Position numbers and translations under genes: made by a program. DNA of 56,140 nucleotides. Source: an uncultured Collinsella sp. (lineage in GTDB: Bacteria > Actinomycetota > Coriobacteriia > Coriobacteriales > Coriobacteriaceae). The notes beneath the pieces were generated by a model. That model searched no databases. It was not told the origin of the DNA and saw only the letters and a list, made by a program, of their open reading frames with translations. The stretch is from assembly GCA_900759045.1 (NCBI GenBank), contig CAAETU010000073.1, positions 1-56,140 of the forward strand. Direction: 5' to 3'. Positions 34,024-41,930 of the stretch are shown here, in pieces (within the stretch, counting starts at the first letter, position 1; each line of letters begins with the position of its first letter).

Positions 34024-34509
34024 ATGGCATCACTGGAAGTCGGCAAGGTTCAAATCTATACGGGCGACGGCAAGGGCAAAACCACGGCTGCGCTGGGATT
34101 GGCGATGCGCGCCAAAGGTTATGGGCTCGACGTACTCATGCTGCAGTTTGCCAAGAAGCTGCACTGCGCCGAACATGACGCAGCACCTCGATTGGGGCTA
34201 CGCATCGTACAAGCAGACCGCGACACACCCGAATCCTGTGCCGCACAGATCATGGAGCTGGCGCGCGAGCAGATTAGCCAGGTCGACGTGCTGATCTTGG
34301 ATGAGCTTGGAGAAGCCATGCGACGAGGCTTTGTGACGCGCGAAGATGTCGAAGCGTTGATCGCGATAAAGCCTGCCACCACAGAGCTCGTGCTCACCGG
34401 CCGTGGACTGCTGCCGTTGGCCGACCTTGCGGACCTAGTCACCGAAATGCGCCCCGTCAAACACTACTTCGACGAAGGCCTCCTAGCCCGTCAAGGCATC
34501 GAATACTAA
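34024..34509 (+). CDS. Corrinoid adenosyltransferase, CobO/BtuR type
   Basis: A 161-residue P-loop enzyme that transfers adenosyl from ATP to cob(I)alamin or its precursors. The nucleotide loop is YTGDGKGKTTAALGLA near the start; VDVLILDELGEAMRRGFV carries the acidic Walker B-like strand, then ELVLTGRG. AAAGGA precedes the ATG. It has no cobalamin biosynthesis neighbours, which fits salvage and activation of imported corrinoid. It is divergent from ftsH. Confidence 0.9.
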   Translation: MASLEVGKVQIYTGDGKGKTTAALGLAMRAKGYGLDVLMLQFAKKLHCAEHDAAPRLGLRIVQADRDTPESCAAQIMELAREQISQVDVLILDELGEAMRRGFVTREDVEALIAIKPATTELVLTGRGLLPLADLADLVTEMRPVKHYFDEGLLARQGIEY

Positions 34510-34510
34510 T

Positions 34511-34594
34511 TGATCCAAAGGGGACGGAGGAAAACGGATCATCGACATCACGACGGAGAGAAATGATCCGTTTTCCTCCGTCCCCAAGGGATCA
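34511..34594. repeat. GGGGAC-tipped long inverted repeat between two convergent genes
   Basis: A 23-bp perfect inverted repeat (34520-34542 and 34563-34585; ends GGGGACGGAGG and CCTCCGTCCCC) around a 20-base loop. Beyond a 3-base mismatch it is extended by TGATCC (34511-34516) pairing with GGATCA (34589-34594). The right end includes the stop codon of the MATE gene. There is no U-run, so it is not a standard terminator, though it may block both transcripts. Confidence 0.85.
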
Positions 34595-35944
34595 TTTGGC
34601 GGTGGCGCGGCCGAGCCAGTTGCCGCTGTGGTGGTAGATGGTGAACATCGTGGCCGTGATGAGCCAGGTTACGGGGTAAACCAACAGCAGGTGCTCAAGC
34701 GACGGATCGAACGGCATAATCGCAAACACCCAGATCACCCTGAGCACGACGGTGCCAAAAATCGTGAGCAGCATGGGCTGCAAGCTCACACCGGCGCCGC
34801 GGATGGAACCCGACGCGTTTTCGATAATCGAGAAGATCGCGTAGAACGGCGCGATAAAATGAAGAATCGTCGTGGTGTACGCCGAAATCGAAGCATCGTC
34901 GACAAACAGGCGCGACAACGGACCCGAGAACACCAGCAGCACGGCAGACAGGCCACCAATGAGCATAAACGACAGCACAAGCGACGTATGGTAGCCCTTT
35001 CGCATGCGCTCGTAGTTGCGCGCGCCAAAGTTCTGTGCCGAGAACGTGGTGATCGACACGCCAAGCGCCTCGGTAACCATCCAGACAATGCCATCCAGGC
35101 GGCCCGAAAGACCCCAAGCCGTGGTGACATCGGCGCCAAACGAGTTGACCGACACCTGAATCAAAACGTTGGAAATCGAATACGCAGCAGACTGAAAGCC
35201 AAGCGGCAGACCACACGAGATCATGCTCTTACAAATGCCCGGATCAATGCCGAGCTTGGACAGCGAAAGCCGCCACGCACCCGGTGCGTGCATCATACGA
35301 ATCACGATCATCGTGGCGTTGGAGCAAATGGTCAGCGCCACCGCGATGCCGCAGCCCAGAGCCTCCATATGAAGCACGGCAACGAAGATGACATCCAGCA
35401 CCGCATTAACAAGGCAGCCGGAAGCGATGATCACAGCAGGCCCGCGCGTGTCGCCCACGGCGCGCAGCAGTGCCGTTCCCATATTGAGCAGCAGCGCCGC
35501 AACCATGGCGGCAAAATAGCAACGAGCATAGGCCGCGCCCTCGGCCAATAGTTCATGCGGCGTGTTCATAAGCACCAGCATGGGCTCAACGAACACTATG
35601 CCAAGAATCGAGAAAACGATACCGCCCACCAGCGCGAGGGTCATGGCCGTATGGACCGAACGACTCAGCCGGTCATCATCGTGCTGGCCAAAATACTGAC
35701 CAGTAATGACTGCGCAGCCGGCGCCGACGCCAACGCAAAAGCCAATGCAGAGCTCGGTGAGCACCATCGTGGCTTGAATGCCACCCAGTGCGAGCTTGCC
35801 GCCAAACTGGCCGACGATATAGGTACCGATAAGCGTGTAGGCCTGCTGAAAAAACGAACTAAAAAAGATGGGAACACATAGCGAAAGCAGCTGCTGCCAA
35901 ATAACACCCTGCGTTACATCGATAGCCGTAGATTTCTTAGCCAC
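34592..35944 (-). CDS. MATE family efflux transporter
   Basis: A 450-residue, twelve-helix multidrug/toxin extrusion protein. It begins AIDVTQGVIWQQLLSLCVPIFFSSFFQQAYTL and shows the paired half-repeats around GVGAGCAVITGQYFGQ and FSAQNFGARNYERM typical of the family. These proteins export drugs or metabolites using sodium or proton gradients; the substrate is unknown. The GTG at 35944 follows GGGGAGGG; an upstream TTG at 35977 is less likely. Its stop codon lies in a long inverted repeat. Confidence 0.92.
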   Translation of the reverse strand: MAKKSTAIDVTQGVIWQQLLSLCVPIFFSSFFQQAYTLIGTYIVGQFGGKLALGGIQATMVLTELCIGFCVGVGAGCAVITGQYFGQHDDDRLSRSVHTAMTLALVGGIVFSILGIVFVEPMLVLMNTPHELLAEGAAYARCYFAAMVAALLLNMGTALLRAVGDTRGPAVIIASGCLVNAVLDVIFVAVLHMEALGCGIAVALTICSNATMIVIRMMHAPGAWRLSLSKLGIDPGICKSMISCGLPLGFQSAAYSISNVLIQVSVNSFGADVTTAWGLSGRLDGIVWMVTEALGVSITTFSAQNFGARNYERMRKGYHTSLVLSFMLIGGLSAVLLVFSGPLSRLFVDDASISAYTTTILHFIAPFYAIFSIIENASGSIRGAGVSLQPMLLTIFGTVVLRVIWVFAIMPFDPSLEHLLLVYPVTWLITATMFTIYHHSGNWLGRATAK

Positions 35945-36069
35945 ACGCCCTCCCCAAAAGCGCACGTCAACCGACAAAACAGTAATTTAAGACCCAAGCC
36001 AATAGCAGCTTAGCACCGACCGGCGTCGACCGAAACACCCCGAGTCAGAGCCCGGTGCGAACTATCTGC

Positions 36070-36984
36070 CTAGTGATACAAACCCGGCTGGTAGTGATAC
36101 TCATTGCTCACATGCGGGCACAGCTGCCAAAAGGCGACGGCACTCGCCGCGGCCACGTTGAGCGAATCGACCCCGTGCGCCATCGGAATGCGCACGGCTC
36201 GGTCGCAGCCCGCGATGGTCTTGGCGCCCAGGCCGGCACCCTCGGTACCCATAAAGATTGCCAGGCGGTCAATCTCCTGCAGCACGGGATCGTCCAGCGA
36301 TACGGAATCGTCCGTCAATGCCATGGCAGCACAGGAAAAACCGGCTTCGTGCAGTGCCGCCAGGCCATCGTGCGGCCACACACGAGCCTCGCTGCCAATG
36401 CGCGTCCACGGCACCTGAAACACCGTGCCCATGCTCACGCGGGCCGAGCGACGGTACAGCGGGTCGCAGCACGTAGGGCTGACCAAAATACCGTCAACGT
36501 TCAATGCGGCCGCCGAACGGAAAATCGCGCCCACATTGGTATGGTCGACAATGCCCTCGAGCACGCACACACGCACCGGACGCTCCCCCGCCGCCTCGAC
36601 GACGCCGTCGAGAAACTCATCAACCGGAATCTGCCGCGGGCGACGAAACGCCGCGAGCGCGCCGCGCGTCACGTTAAAGCCCGTCAATTGCTCCATGAGC
36701 TCCATGGAGGCAACGAACACAGGAACCGGACCTGCGCCCTCGCGCACAACCAGGCGCTCAAACAGCGGCATCATCTGATCAAGCCAGCGTTCGCCCAAAA
36801 GAAAGCTCACCGGCTGGTATCCGGCACGCACCGCGCGCTCGATAACCTTGGCACTCTCAGCGATAAAGATACCCTTTTGGGGCTCCAGCACGCAGCGAAG
36901 CTCGCGCTCGGTCAGTCGCACGTAGGCGTCGAGCCGCTCATCCGTAAGCGAATCGATTCGCAGAACCTCAACGGCATCAGTCAT
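36070..36984 (-). CDS. SpoU/TrmH family RNA methyltransferase
   Basis: A 304-residue SPOUT-fold methyltransferase. The N-terminal part (about 1-140) is a substrate-binding domain. The C-terminal catalytic part has the three SpoU motifs: DHTNVGAIFRSAAAL (motif 1), FMGTEGAGL (motif 2) and IPMAHGVDSLNVAAASAV (motif 3). It 2'-O-methylates a ribose in rRNA or tRNA; which one cannot be told from sequence. It lies downstream of folA on the same strand. Confidence 0.92.
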   Translation of the reverse strand: MTDAVEVLRIDSLTDERLDAYVRLTERELRCVLEPQKGIFIAESAKVIERAVRAGYQPVSFLLGERWLDQMMPLFERLVVREGAGPVPVFVASMELMEQLTGFNVTRGALAAFRRPRQIPVDEFLDGVVEAAGERPVRVCVLEGIVDHTNVGAIFRSAAALNVDGILVSPTCCDPLYRRSARVSMGTVFQVPWTRIGSEARVWPHDGLAALHEAGFSCAAMALTDDSVSLDDPVLQEIDRLAIFMGTEGAGLGAKTIAGCDRAVRIPMAHGVDSLNVAAASAVAFWQLCPHVSNEYHYQPGLYH

Positions 36985-37093
36985 AGCAGCCAGCCCGCAC
37001 CCTTCTTAACAGCACATCTATACCAAACGAGGCGACGCGAAGCGCCGCCCCATGCATTCAATCAACCCGATAATACCGTTCACGCTAGGCGAT

Positions 37094-37612
37094 TCACGCC
37101 TCAACGCGACGATATGTCACGAACTCATAATCGAGACCCTCGTCACCCTCGCCCGCGGCAATCGTGGCAACCCCGCCAGCCTGCGAAACTTCCCATGCAG
37201 GATCGGCGTCCAAATTGGGAAAATACGTGTCCACGGGATGAACGCAGTGGTTATGCGTGACCTCGGCCTCCACGCAGTACGGCAAAAACTGCCGATAGAC
37301 ATCGCCACCACCGATCACCCAGGCAACGGGCTCATCGGCAACCGCGGCGAGCGCCTCGTCGATACTATGCACCACGTCGACGCCCTCGGGAGCAAAGCTC
37401 TCGTCGCGGGTGAGCACGATATTGCGACGGTTCTTGAGCGGACGCCCGCCGGGAAAACTCAGCAGGTTCTTGCGCCCCATAATAACCGGGCAACCTTTGG
37501 TGCACGCCACAAAATGGCGCATGTCGGCGCGATTGGACACCACCATGTCGCCCTCGCACCCAATGCCCCAGTCGTCACACACGGCGACGATAGCAGATAG
37601 CTTACACGTCAT
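37094..37612 (-). CDS. folA: Dihydrofolate reductase
   Basis: A 172-residue enzyme that reduces dihydrofolate to tetrahydrofolate with NADPH. It shows SAIVAVCDDWGIG, the active-site acid in NRADMRHF, VIMGRKNLLSFPGG, NRRNIVLTR and IGGGDVYRQFL. The ATG at 37612 has AGGTGG a few bases upstream and lies ten bases beyond the thyA stop. The pairing with thyA matches their linked chemistry, since thymidylate synthase makes the dihydrofolate this enzyme recycles. Confidence 0.95.
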   Translation of the reverse strand: MTCKLSAIVAVCDDWGIGCEGDMVVSNRADMRHFVACTKGCPVIMGRKNLLSFPGGRPLKNRRNIVLTRDESFAPEGVDVVHSIDEALAAVADEPVAWVIGGGDVYRQFLPYCVEAEVTHNHCVHPVDTYFPNLDADPAWEVSQAGGVATIAAGEGDEGLDYEFVTYRRVEA

Positions 37613-37621
37613 GAGCGCCAC

Positions 37622-38470
37622 CTACACTGCAATGGGAATGTTCTTGACCTGCGGGCCGTGCTCGTAGCCCTCGACGATCAGGTCGTCAGTCGTAAACGCG
37701 TAGAAATCGTGCACGTCGGGATTAAGCGTTACCTTGGGCGCAGCAAACTGCGGACGCTCGATAAGCTCGCGGACGATATCGACATGACGATCGTAAATGT
37801 GGGCATCGGCAATCACATGCAGCAGCTCGCCGGGAATCATATCGACCGACTGCGCGACCATCATCAGCAAGACGGCGTACTGGCACACGTTCCAGTTGTT
37901 CGCGGCCAAAATGTCCTGGCTGCGCTGGTTGAGAATCATGTTGAGTGTGGGCTTGTCGTCCTGCGGGCGCTGCGTGACGTTATAGGTCACGCTGTACGCG
38001 CACGGATACAGGTGCATCTCGGACAAGTCGCTAAACACGTACGTGTTGGTCATGATGCGGCGGCTGTACGGCGTGTGCTTAAGGTCGTACAGCACACGGT
38101 CCATCTGGTCAAAGTCGCCCTCGGCATAATGGCTCTTCTGGCCAATCTGGTACCCGTAGGCCTTGCCGATGGAGCCAGTCTCGTCGGCCCACTCATCCCA
38201 AATATGGCTGTTGAGGTCGTGGACGTTATTTGACTTCTTTTGATAGATCCACAGAATCTCGTCCATGGCAGACTTAAGCGCCGTGCGACGCAGTGTGAGC
38301 GCGGGAAACTCCTCACGCAGGTCGTAGCGAGCCGTAACGCCAAAGTTCTTAATGGTATAGGCAGGGGTGCCGTCCTCCCACACCGGTCGGACCTTTTGGC
38401 CCTCGGTGGTGGTGCCATGGTCCAAGATATCGCGGCACATGGTTACAAACTGTTGATCAGCCTTGCTCAT
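37622..38470 (-). CDS. thyA: Thymidylate synthase
   Basis: A 282-residue enzyme that methylates dUMP using methylene-tetrahydrofolate. The catalytic Cys is in LYPCAYSVTYNV. The residues after it (AY rather than HW or HV) match the Bacillus ThyA/phage phi3T branch more than the E. coli type. Other family marks are HDLNSHIWDEWADETG, GSIGKAYGYQIG, the QRSQDILAANNWNVCQYAVL substrate segment and AHIYDRHVDIV. AGGAGG stands before the ATG. folA follows at once. Confidence 0.95.
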   Translation of the reverse strand: MSKADQQFVTMCRDILDHGTTTEGQKVRPVWEDGTPAYTIKNFGVTARYDLREEFPALTLRRTALKSAMDEILWIYQKKSNNVHDLNSHIWDEWADETGSIGKAYGYQIGQKSHYAEGDFDQMDRVLYDLKHTPYSRRIMTNTYVFSDLSEMHLYPCAYSVTYNVTQRPQDDKPTLNMILNQRSQDILAANNWNVCQYAVLLMMVAQSVDMIPGELLHVIADAHIYDRHVDIVRELIERPQFAAPKVTLNPDVHDFYAFTTDDLIVEGYEHGPQVKNIPIAV

Positions 38471-38555
38471 TTACCCTCCTGTCAGTCGCCTAAAAGCGAA
38501 ATTCATTGTAGCCCAGGCGCACGCGACCCCACAGCCCAAACATAAGCCCTCATTT

Positions 38556-38571
38556 TCTGACATATGCCAGA
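38556..38571. promoter_or_regulatory. Upstream palindromic operator of the DUF134/NifX gene
   Basis: TCTGACATATGCCAGA is an inverted repeat with one mismatched pair, just upstream of the -35 hexamer. It shares 14 bases, with one difference, with the second site at 38612-38625. Confidence 0.6.
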
Positions 38572-38577
38572 AATTCC

Positions 38578-38605
38578 TTGCGCAAATCCGTACGGTCGCT
38601 ATTCT
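38578..38605 (+). promoter_or_regulatory. Promoter of the DUF134/NifX gene
   Basis: TTGCGC (38578-38583) and TATTCT (38600-38605) with a 16-base spacer. The palindromes at 38556-38571 and 38610-38625 sit on either side, one ahead of the -35 and one over the likely transcription start, an arrangement that suits repression. Confidence 0.5.
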
Positions 38606-38609
38606 ATTG

Positions 38610-38625
38610 TTGACATATGTCAGAT
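38610..38625. promoter_or_regulatory. Downstream palindromic operator of the DUF134/NifX gene
   Basis: TGACATATGTCA (38611-38622) is a perfect 12-base palindrome continued by GA, matching the upstream site. It ends 12 bases before the start codon, so a bound protein would also cover the ribosome binding region of the DNA. Confidence 0.6.
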
Positions 38626-38636
38626 TTGGAGAGTGT

Positions 38637-39401
38637 ATGGCAGGAAGACGCGAAAAATTGCGCCGCGTTGGGATCATCCCCGAATATCGCGGCTTTACCC
38701 CCGACGGCCTTGCCAGCGGAGACGCCATCGACATGACGGTCGACGAGCTCGAAGTCCTGCGGCTGTGCGACCTGGAAGGCCTCAATCAGGAGGCCGTCGC
38801 CCAGCAAATGGGCATCGCTCGTGCCACCGTGGCGTCTATCTGTAGCCGCGCCCATCGCAAGGTGGCAAACGCGCTGGTCAACGGGCGGGCGCTCAGTATC
38901 GAGGGCGGCAATATCGCATACTCCCCCATCACCACAACGACGGCCGCATGGCCAGCAAAGGAGGTCGGCACCATGAGGGTGGCAACGACGTACGACAACG
39001 GCAACATCTTTATGCACTTTGGCCGCAGCGAACAGTTCAAGATCTACGACATCCAGGATGGCAAGGTGCTCAACGAGCAGGTCGTGGGCACCGGCGGCAC
39101 CGGCCACGGCGCCCTGGCGGGCCTGCTCGCCAACGGTGGCGTCGACACGCTCATCTGCGGCGGCATCGGCGGCGGTGCCATCAACGCGCTCACCCAAGCC
39201 GGCATCACGGTCTATGCGGGCGCCCAGGGCAGCTGCGACGCCTGCGTCGAGGCCCTCATTGCCGGCAGGCTCGCACAGACCGGCGAGGCCACCTGCGACT
39301 GCCATGGCCACGACCACGAGCACGCCCATGAGCACGGCGATTCCTGCGGCTGCCACGGCCATCACGACCACGACAGGCACGAGAGCTGCAGCTGCCACTA
39401 G
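38637..39401 (+). CDS. Fusion of DUF134 DNA-binding domain and NifX/NifB-type cofactor domain
   Basis: 254 residues. Positions 1 to about 95 are a DUF134 domain with a sigma-region-4-like helix-turn-helix (LNQEAVAQQMGIARATVASICSR). From Met113 on is a dinitrogenase iron-molybdenum cofactor-type domain (MRVATTYDNGNIFMHFGRSEQF...GGIGGGAINAL...GSCDACVEALI). The last 36 residues hold 12 His and 6 Cys and probably bind metal. In many bacteria the two domains are separate adjacent genes. The ATG at 38637 has GGAGAG upstream. Palindromes around its promoter suggest autoregulation. The true cofactor or metal is unknown; no nitrogenase gene is present. Confidence 0.88.
   Translation: MAGRREKLRRVGIIPEYRGFTPDGLASGDAIDMTVDELEVLRLCDLEGLNQEAVAQQMGIARATVASICSRAHRKVANALVNGRALSIEGGNIAYSPITTTTAAWPAKEVGTMRVATTYDNGNIFMHFGRSEQFKIYDIQDGKVLNEQVVGTGGTGHGALAGLLANGGVDTLICGGIGGGAINALTQAGITVYAGAQGSCDACVEALIAGRLAQTGEATCDCHGHDHEHAHEHGDSCGCHGHHDHDRHESCSCH
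38957..38975 (+). promoter_or_regulatory. Internal ribosome binding site and in-frame start inside the DUF134/NifX gene
   Basis: AAAGGAGG (38957-38964) lies eight bases before an in-frame ATG (38973-38975, Met113), exactly where the second domain begins. This is a consensus initiation site. It would yield a free 142-residue NifX-type protein ending at 39401. Confidence 0.7.
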
Positions 39402-39457
39402 CGGCACGTGCCCTGGCGCAAGCACGCTTCCACGTGTGTGACAACCAGCGAACAAAC

Positions 39458-39497
39458 GGCGAAGGCCGCCTGGAGTACCATCCAGGCGGCCTTCGCC
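39458..39497. terminator. 17-bp hairpin between convergent DUF134/NifX and ffh genes
   Basis: GGCGAAGGCCGCCTGGA (39458-39474) pairs perfectly with 39481-39497 around GTACCA. The tail is not T-rich on the plus strand and only partly so on the minus strand (GTTTGTTC). It is probably the common end of both transcripts. Confidence 0.65.
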
Positions 39498-39517
39498 ATA
39501 CACGACTCAACCAGTCG

Positions 39518-41002
39518 CTATTTCTTATTGCGCATCTGAGCTTCCATCTGGCGCAGCAGGTCCATATCGGACTTAGGACCGCCCGTTCCCAGGCCGCCCA
39601 GGCCGCCCATGCCGCCCAGACCCATGGCATCCAGGCCGGGAATATTGGGCATGCGCATCTTTTTGCCCTTCTTACCCTTCTTGCCCTTCTTGCCGCCGGC
39701 CTGTGCCTGATTGGCCATCGTGCGCATGCGTCCCATCATCTTGTTCATCTCGCCCCACTGCTTCATAAGGCTGTTGACCTCGGTGGGGGTCACACCGGCT
39801 CCCTCGGCGATGCGGGCGCGGCGCTGGCCGTTGATGATGGAGGGACGCAGACGCTCCTCCTTGGTCATCGACATGATGATGGCCTCGTTCTTGTCGAAGA
39901 TACCCTCGTCCAAATTGCCGCCCATCTGGTTGAGCGCACGCTGACCACCGGGGAGCATGCCCAGGATGCCCTTCATGCCGCCCATCTTCTTGACAGCCTT
40001 CATCTGGTCGAGCATGTCGTTCATGGTAAAGCCCTCGCGCAGCATACGCTCGGCAGCCTCGAGCTGCTCGGCGTCGGCCGCCTCCTGGGCCTTCTCGATG
40101 ATGCCGACAACATCGCCCATGCCCAAGATGCGCTTGGCCATTCGGTCGGGATAGAACGGCTCCAGCGAATCGGGCTTCTCGCCCATGCTCACGAACTTGA
40201 TGGGTTTACCGGTCACCTGGCGCACGGAAAGCGCGCCGCCGCCACGGGCATCGCCGTCGAGCTTGGAGATGATCACGCCGTCAAAGTCGGTGCGCTCGGC
40301 GAAGGTCGAGACGACGTTGACGATATCCTGGCCGGTCATGGCATCGACGACCATCAGCACCTGATCGGGCTTGACGGCCTTCTTGATGTCCACGGCCTCC
40401 TGCATCATCTGCTCGTCGATCTGCAGACGACCGGCGGTATCGACGATGACCACGTCGCGCAGGTGGTCGACGGCCTCCTGGATGGCGCCCTTGGCGATAT
40501 CGACCGGATGCTCGCCGTCACCGCGGAAGACCGGAACGCCGATCTCTCCACCGAGCGTGGCCAGCTGGTCGGCAGCGGCGGGGCGGTAGACGTCGCACGC
40601 GGCGAGCAGCGGCGAGCGGCCCTGCTTCTTGAGCAGGTAGGCCAGCTTTACGGCCGCCGTGGTCTTACCGGAGCCCTGCAGGCCCACGAGCATGATGACA
40701 TTGGGGATGCGGTTGCTAAAGACGAGCTTGCTCTCGGTGGAGCCGAGCATCTCGGTGAGCTCGTCGAGCACGATCTTGACGACGTTTTGCGCCGGCGACA
40801 GCGACTCCATGACCTCGGCGGTCATGCAGCGCTCCTTGGTCTTGGCGACGAACTCCTTGACGACCTTGAAGTTGACGTCGGCCTCGAGCAGCGCCATGCG
40901 AATGTCGCGCATGGCCGAGGTAATATCGGCCTCGGTCAGCTTACCCTTGCCGCGCAGGCGGTCAAATGTGTCGTTGAGGCGATCGCTCAGGGAATCAAAC
41001 AC
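39518..41002 (-). CDS. ffh: Signal recognition particle protein Ffh
   Basis: A 494-residue SRP54 GTPase that binds signal sequences of nascent membrane proteins. An N domain (1-85) is followed by the G domain with GLQGSGKTTAAVKLA, DVYRPAAADQL, VDTAGRLQID and SKLDGDARGGGALS. The Met/Gly-rich M domain holds the RNA-binding IINGQRRARIAEGAG. The C terminus has a basic and Gly-rich stretch. It starts with GTG after AAGGAG, ten bases past ftsY, and is the last gene of the series that includes smc. Confidence 0.96.
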   Translation of the reverse strand: MFDSLSDRLNDTFDRLRGKGKLTEADITSAMRDIRMALLEADVNFKVVKEFVAKTKERCMTAEVMESLSPAQNVVKIVLDELTEMLGSTESKLVFSNRIPNVIMLVGLQGSGKTTAAVKLAYLLKKQGRSPLLAACDVYRPAAADQLATLGGEIGVPVFRGDGEHPVDIAKGAIQEAVDHLRDVVIVDTAGRLQIDEQMMQEAVDIKKAVKPDQVLMVVDAMTGQDIVNVVSTFAERTDFDGVIISKLDGDARGGGALSVRQVTGKPIKFVSMGEKPDSLEPFYPDRMAKRILGMGDVVGIIEKAQEAADAEQLEAAERMLREGFTMNDMLDQMKAVKKMGGMKGILGMLPGGQRALNQMGGNLDEGIFDKNEAIIMSMTKEERLRPSIINGQRRARIAEGAGVTPTEVNSLMKQWGEMNKMMGRMRTMANQAQAGGKKGKKGKKGKKMRMPNIPGLDAMGLGGMGGLGGLGTGGPKSDMDLLRQMEAQMRNKK

Positions 41003-41012
41003 TGGTTACTCC

Positions 41013-41930
41013 TTAGTTGGACTCGCCCACCAGGGCGCGGCAGAAATCTTTGGCATTGAACTCCTGCAGGTCATCGACCTGCTCGCCCACGCCGATGCGC
41101 AGGATTGGGAGCTTGAGCTTCTCGGCCACGGCCATGGCGATGCCACCCTTAGCCGTGCCGTCCAGCTTTGTCATGATAATACCGTCCAGACCCAACGCCT
41201 CGTTAAACTCGAGCGCCTGGTTCAGACCGTTTTGGCCCGTCGCGGCATCTATCACGAGGACAACCGAGACGGGCATGGGGCCGGCGGCCATATTGGCGGC
41301 GCGCTTACGCGTCACGTTGACCACCTTGGCAAGCTCGCGCATGAGCTCGGGGCTCGTGTGCAGACGGCCGGCGGTGTCGATAAGCACCAGGTCGCTGCCG
41401 CGCTTGTCGGCCTCGTCGAGCACGTCGTAGCAAACGCTCGCCGGGTCGGAGCCGCGGTCGCGCTTGATGACGGGGACACCAGCGCGCTGGCCCCACACAT
41501 CGAGCTGCTCGATGGCGGCGGCGCGGAAGGTATCGGCTGAACCGATCACGACGTTCTTGCCGCGGGCAGCCATGGCGCTCGCGATCTTGCCGACCGTCGT
41601 GGTCTTGCCGGCACCGTTAATACCCACAAACAGCACGCAGCTCGGCGTGTCGGAGAACGGATCGCGCTCGGCGGGCACAAAATGTTGCTCGAGCTGCTCG
41701 GCCAGGGCGCGACGGAGCTGCTGGGCGGTCTTAAGGTTCTTCTTGGCCGCGGCGTCGCGCAGGTCATCGGACACCTTGATAGCGACCTCGGCACCCATGT
41801 CACCCATGACGAGAGTGTCCTCAAGGTCCTCCCAAAAATCCTCGTCGACCTCGCCGCCAAAATAAAAGACCTCGTTGAGGGCCTCGCGGCTGCGTTCAAG
41901 TCCGCGCGAGAGAGCATCGAAGAATCCCAT
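41013..41930 (-). CDS. ftsY: Signal recognition particle receptor FtsY
   Basis: A 305-residue SRP receptor with the NG domains only: GINGAGKTTTVGKIA, SADTFRAAAIEQL, IDTAGRLHTSPELMREL, TKLDGTAKGGIAMAV and GVGEQVDDL. It lacks the long acidic A domain of E. coli FtsY; the N-terminal helix (MGFFDALSRGLERSR) is likely the membrane contact. Its ATG shares a base with the smc stop (TAATG). Confidence 0.96.
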   Translation of the reverse strand: MGFFDALSRGLERSREALNEVFYFGGEVDEDFWEDLEDTLVMGDMGAEVAIKVSDDLRDAAAKKNLKTAQQLRRALAEQLEQHFVPAERDPFSDTPSCVLFVGINGAGKTTTVGKIASAMAARGKNVVIGSADTFRAAAIEQLDVWGQRAGVPVIKRDRGSDPASVCYDVLDEADKRGSDLVLIDTAGRLHTSPELMRELAKVVNVTRKRAANMAAGPMPVSVVLVIDAATGQNGLNQALEFNEALGLDGIIMTKLDGTAKGGIAMAVAEKLKLPILRIGVGEQVDDLQEFNAKDFCRALVGESN

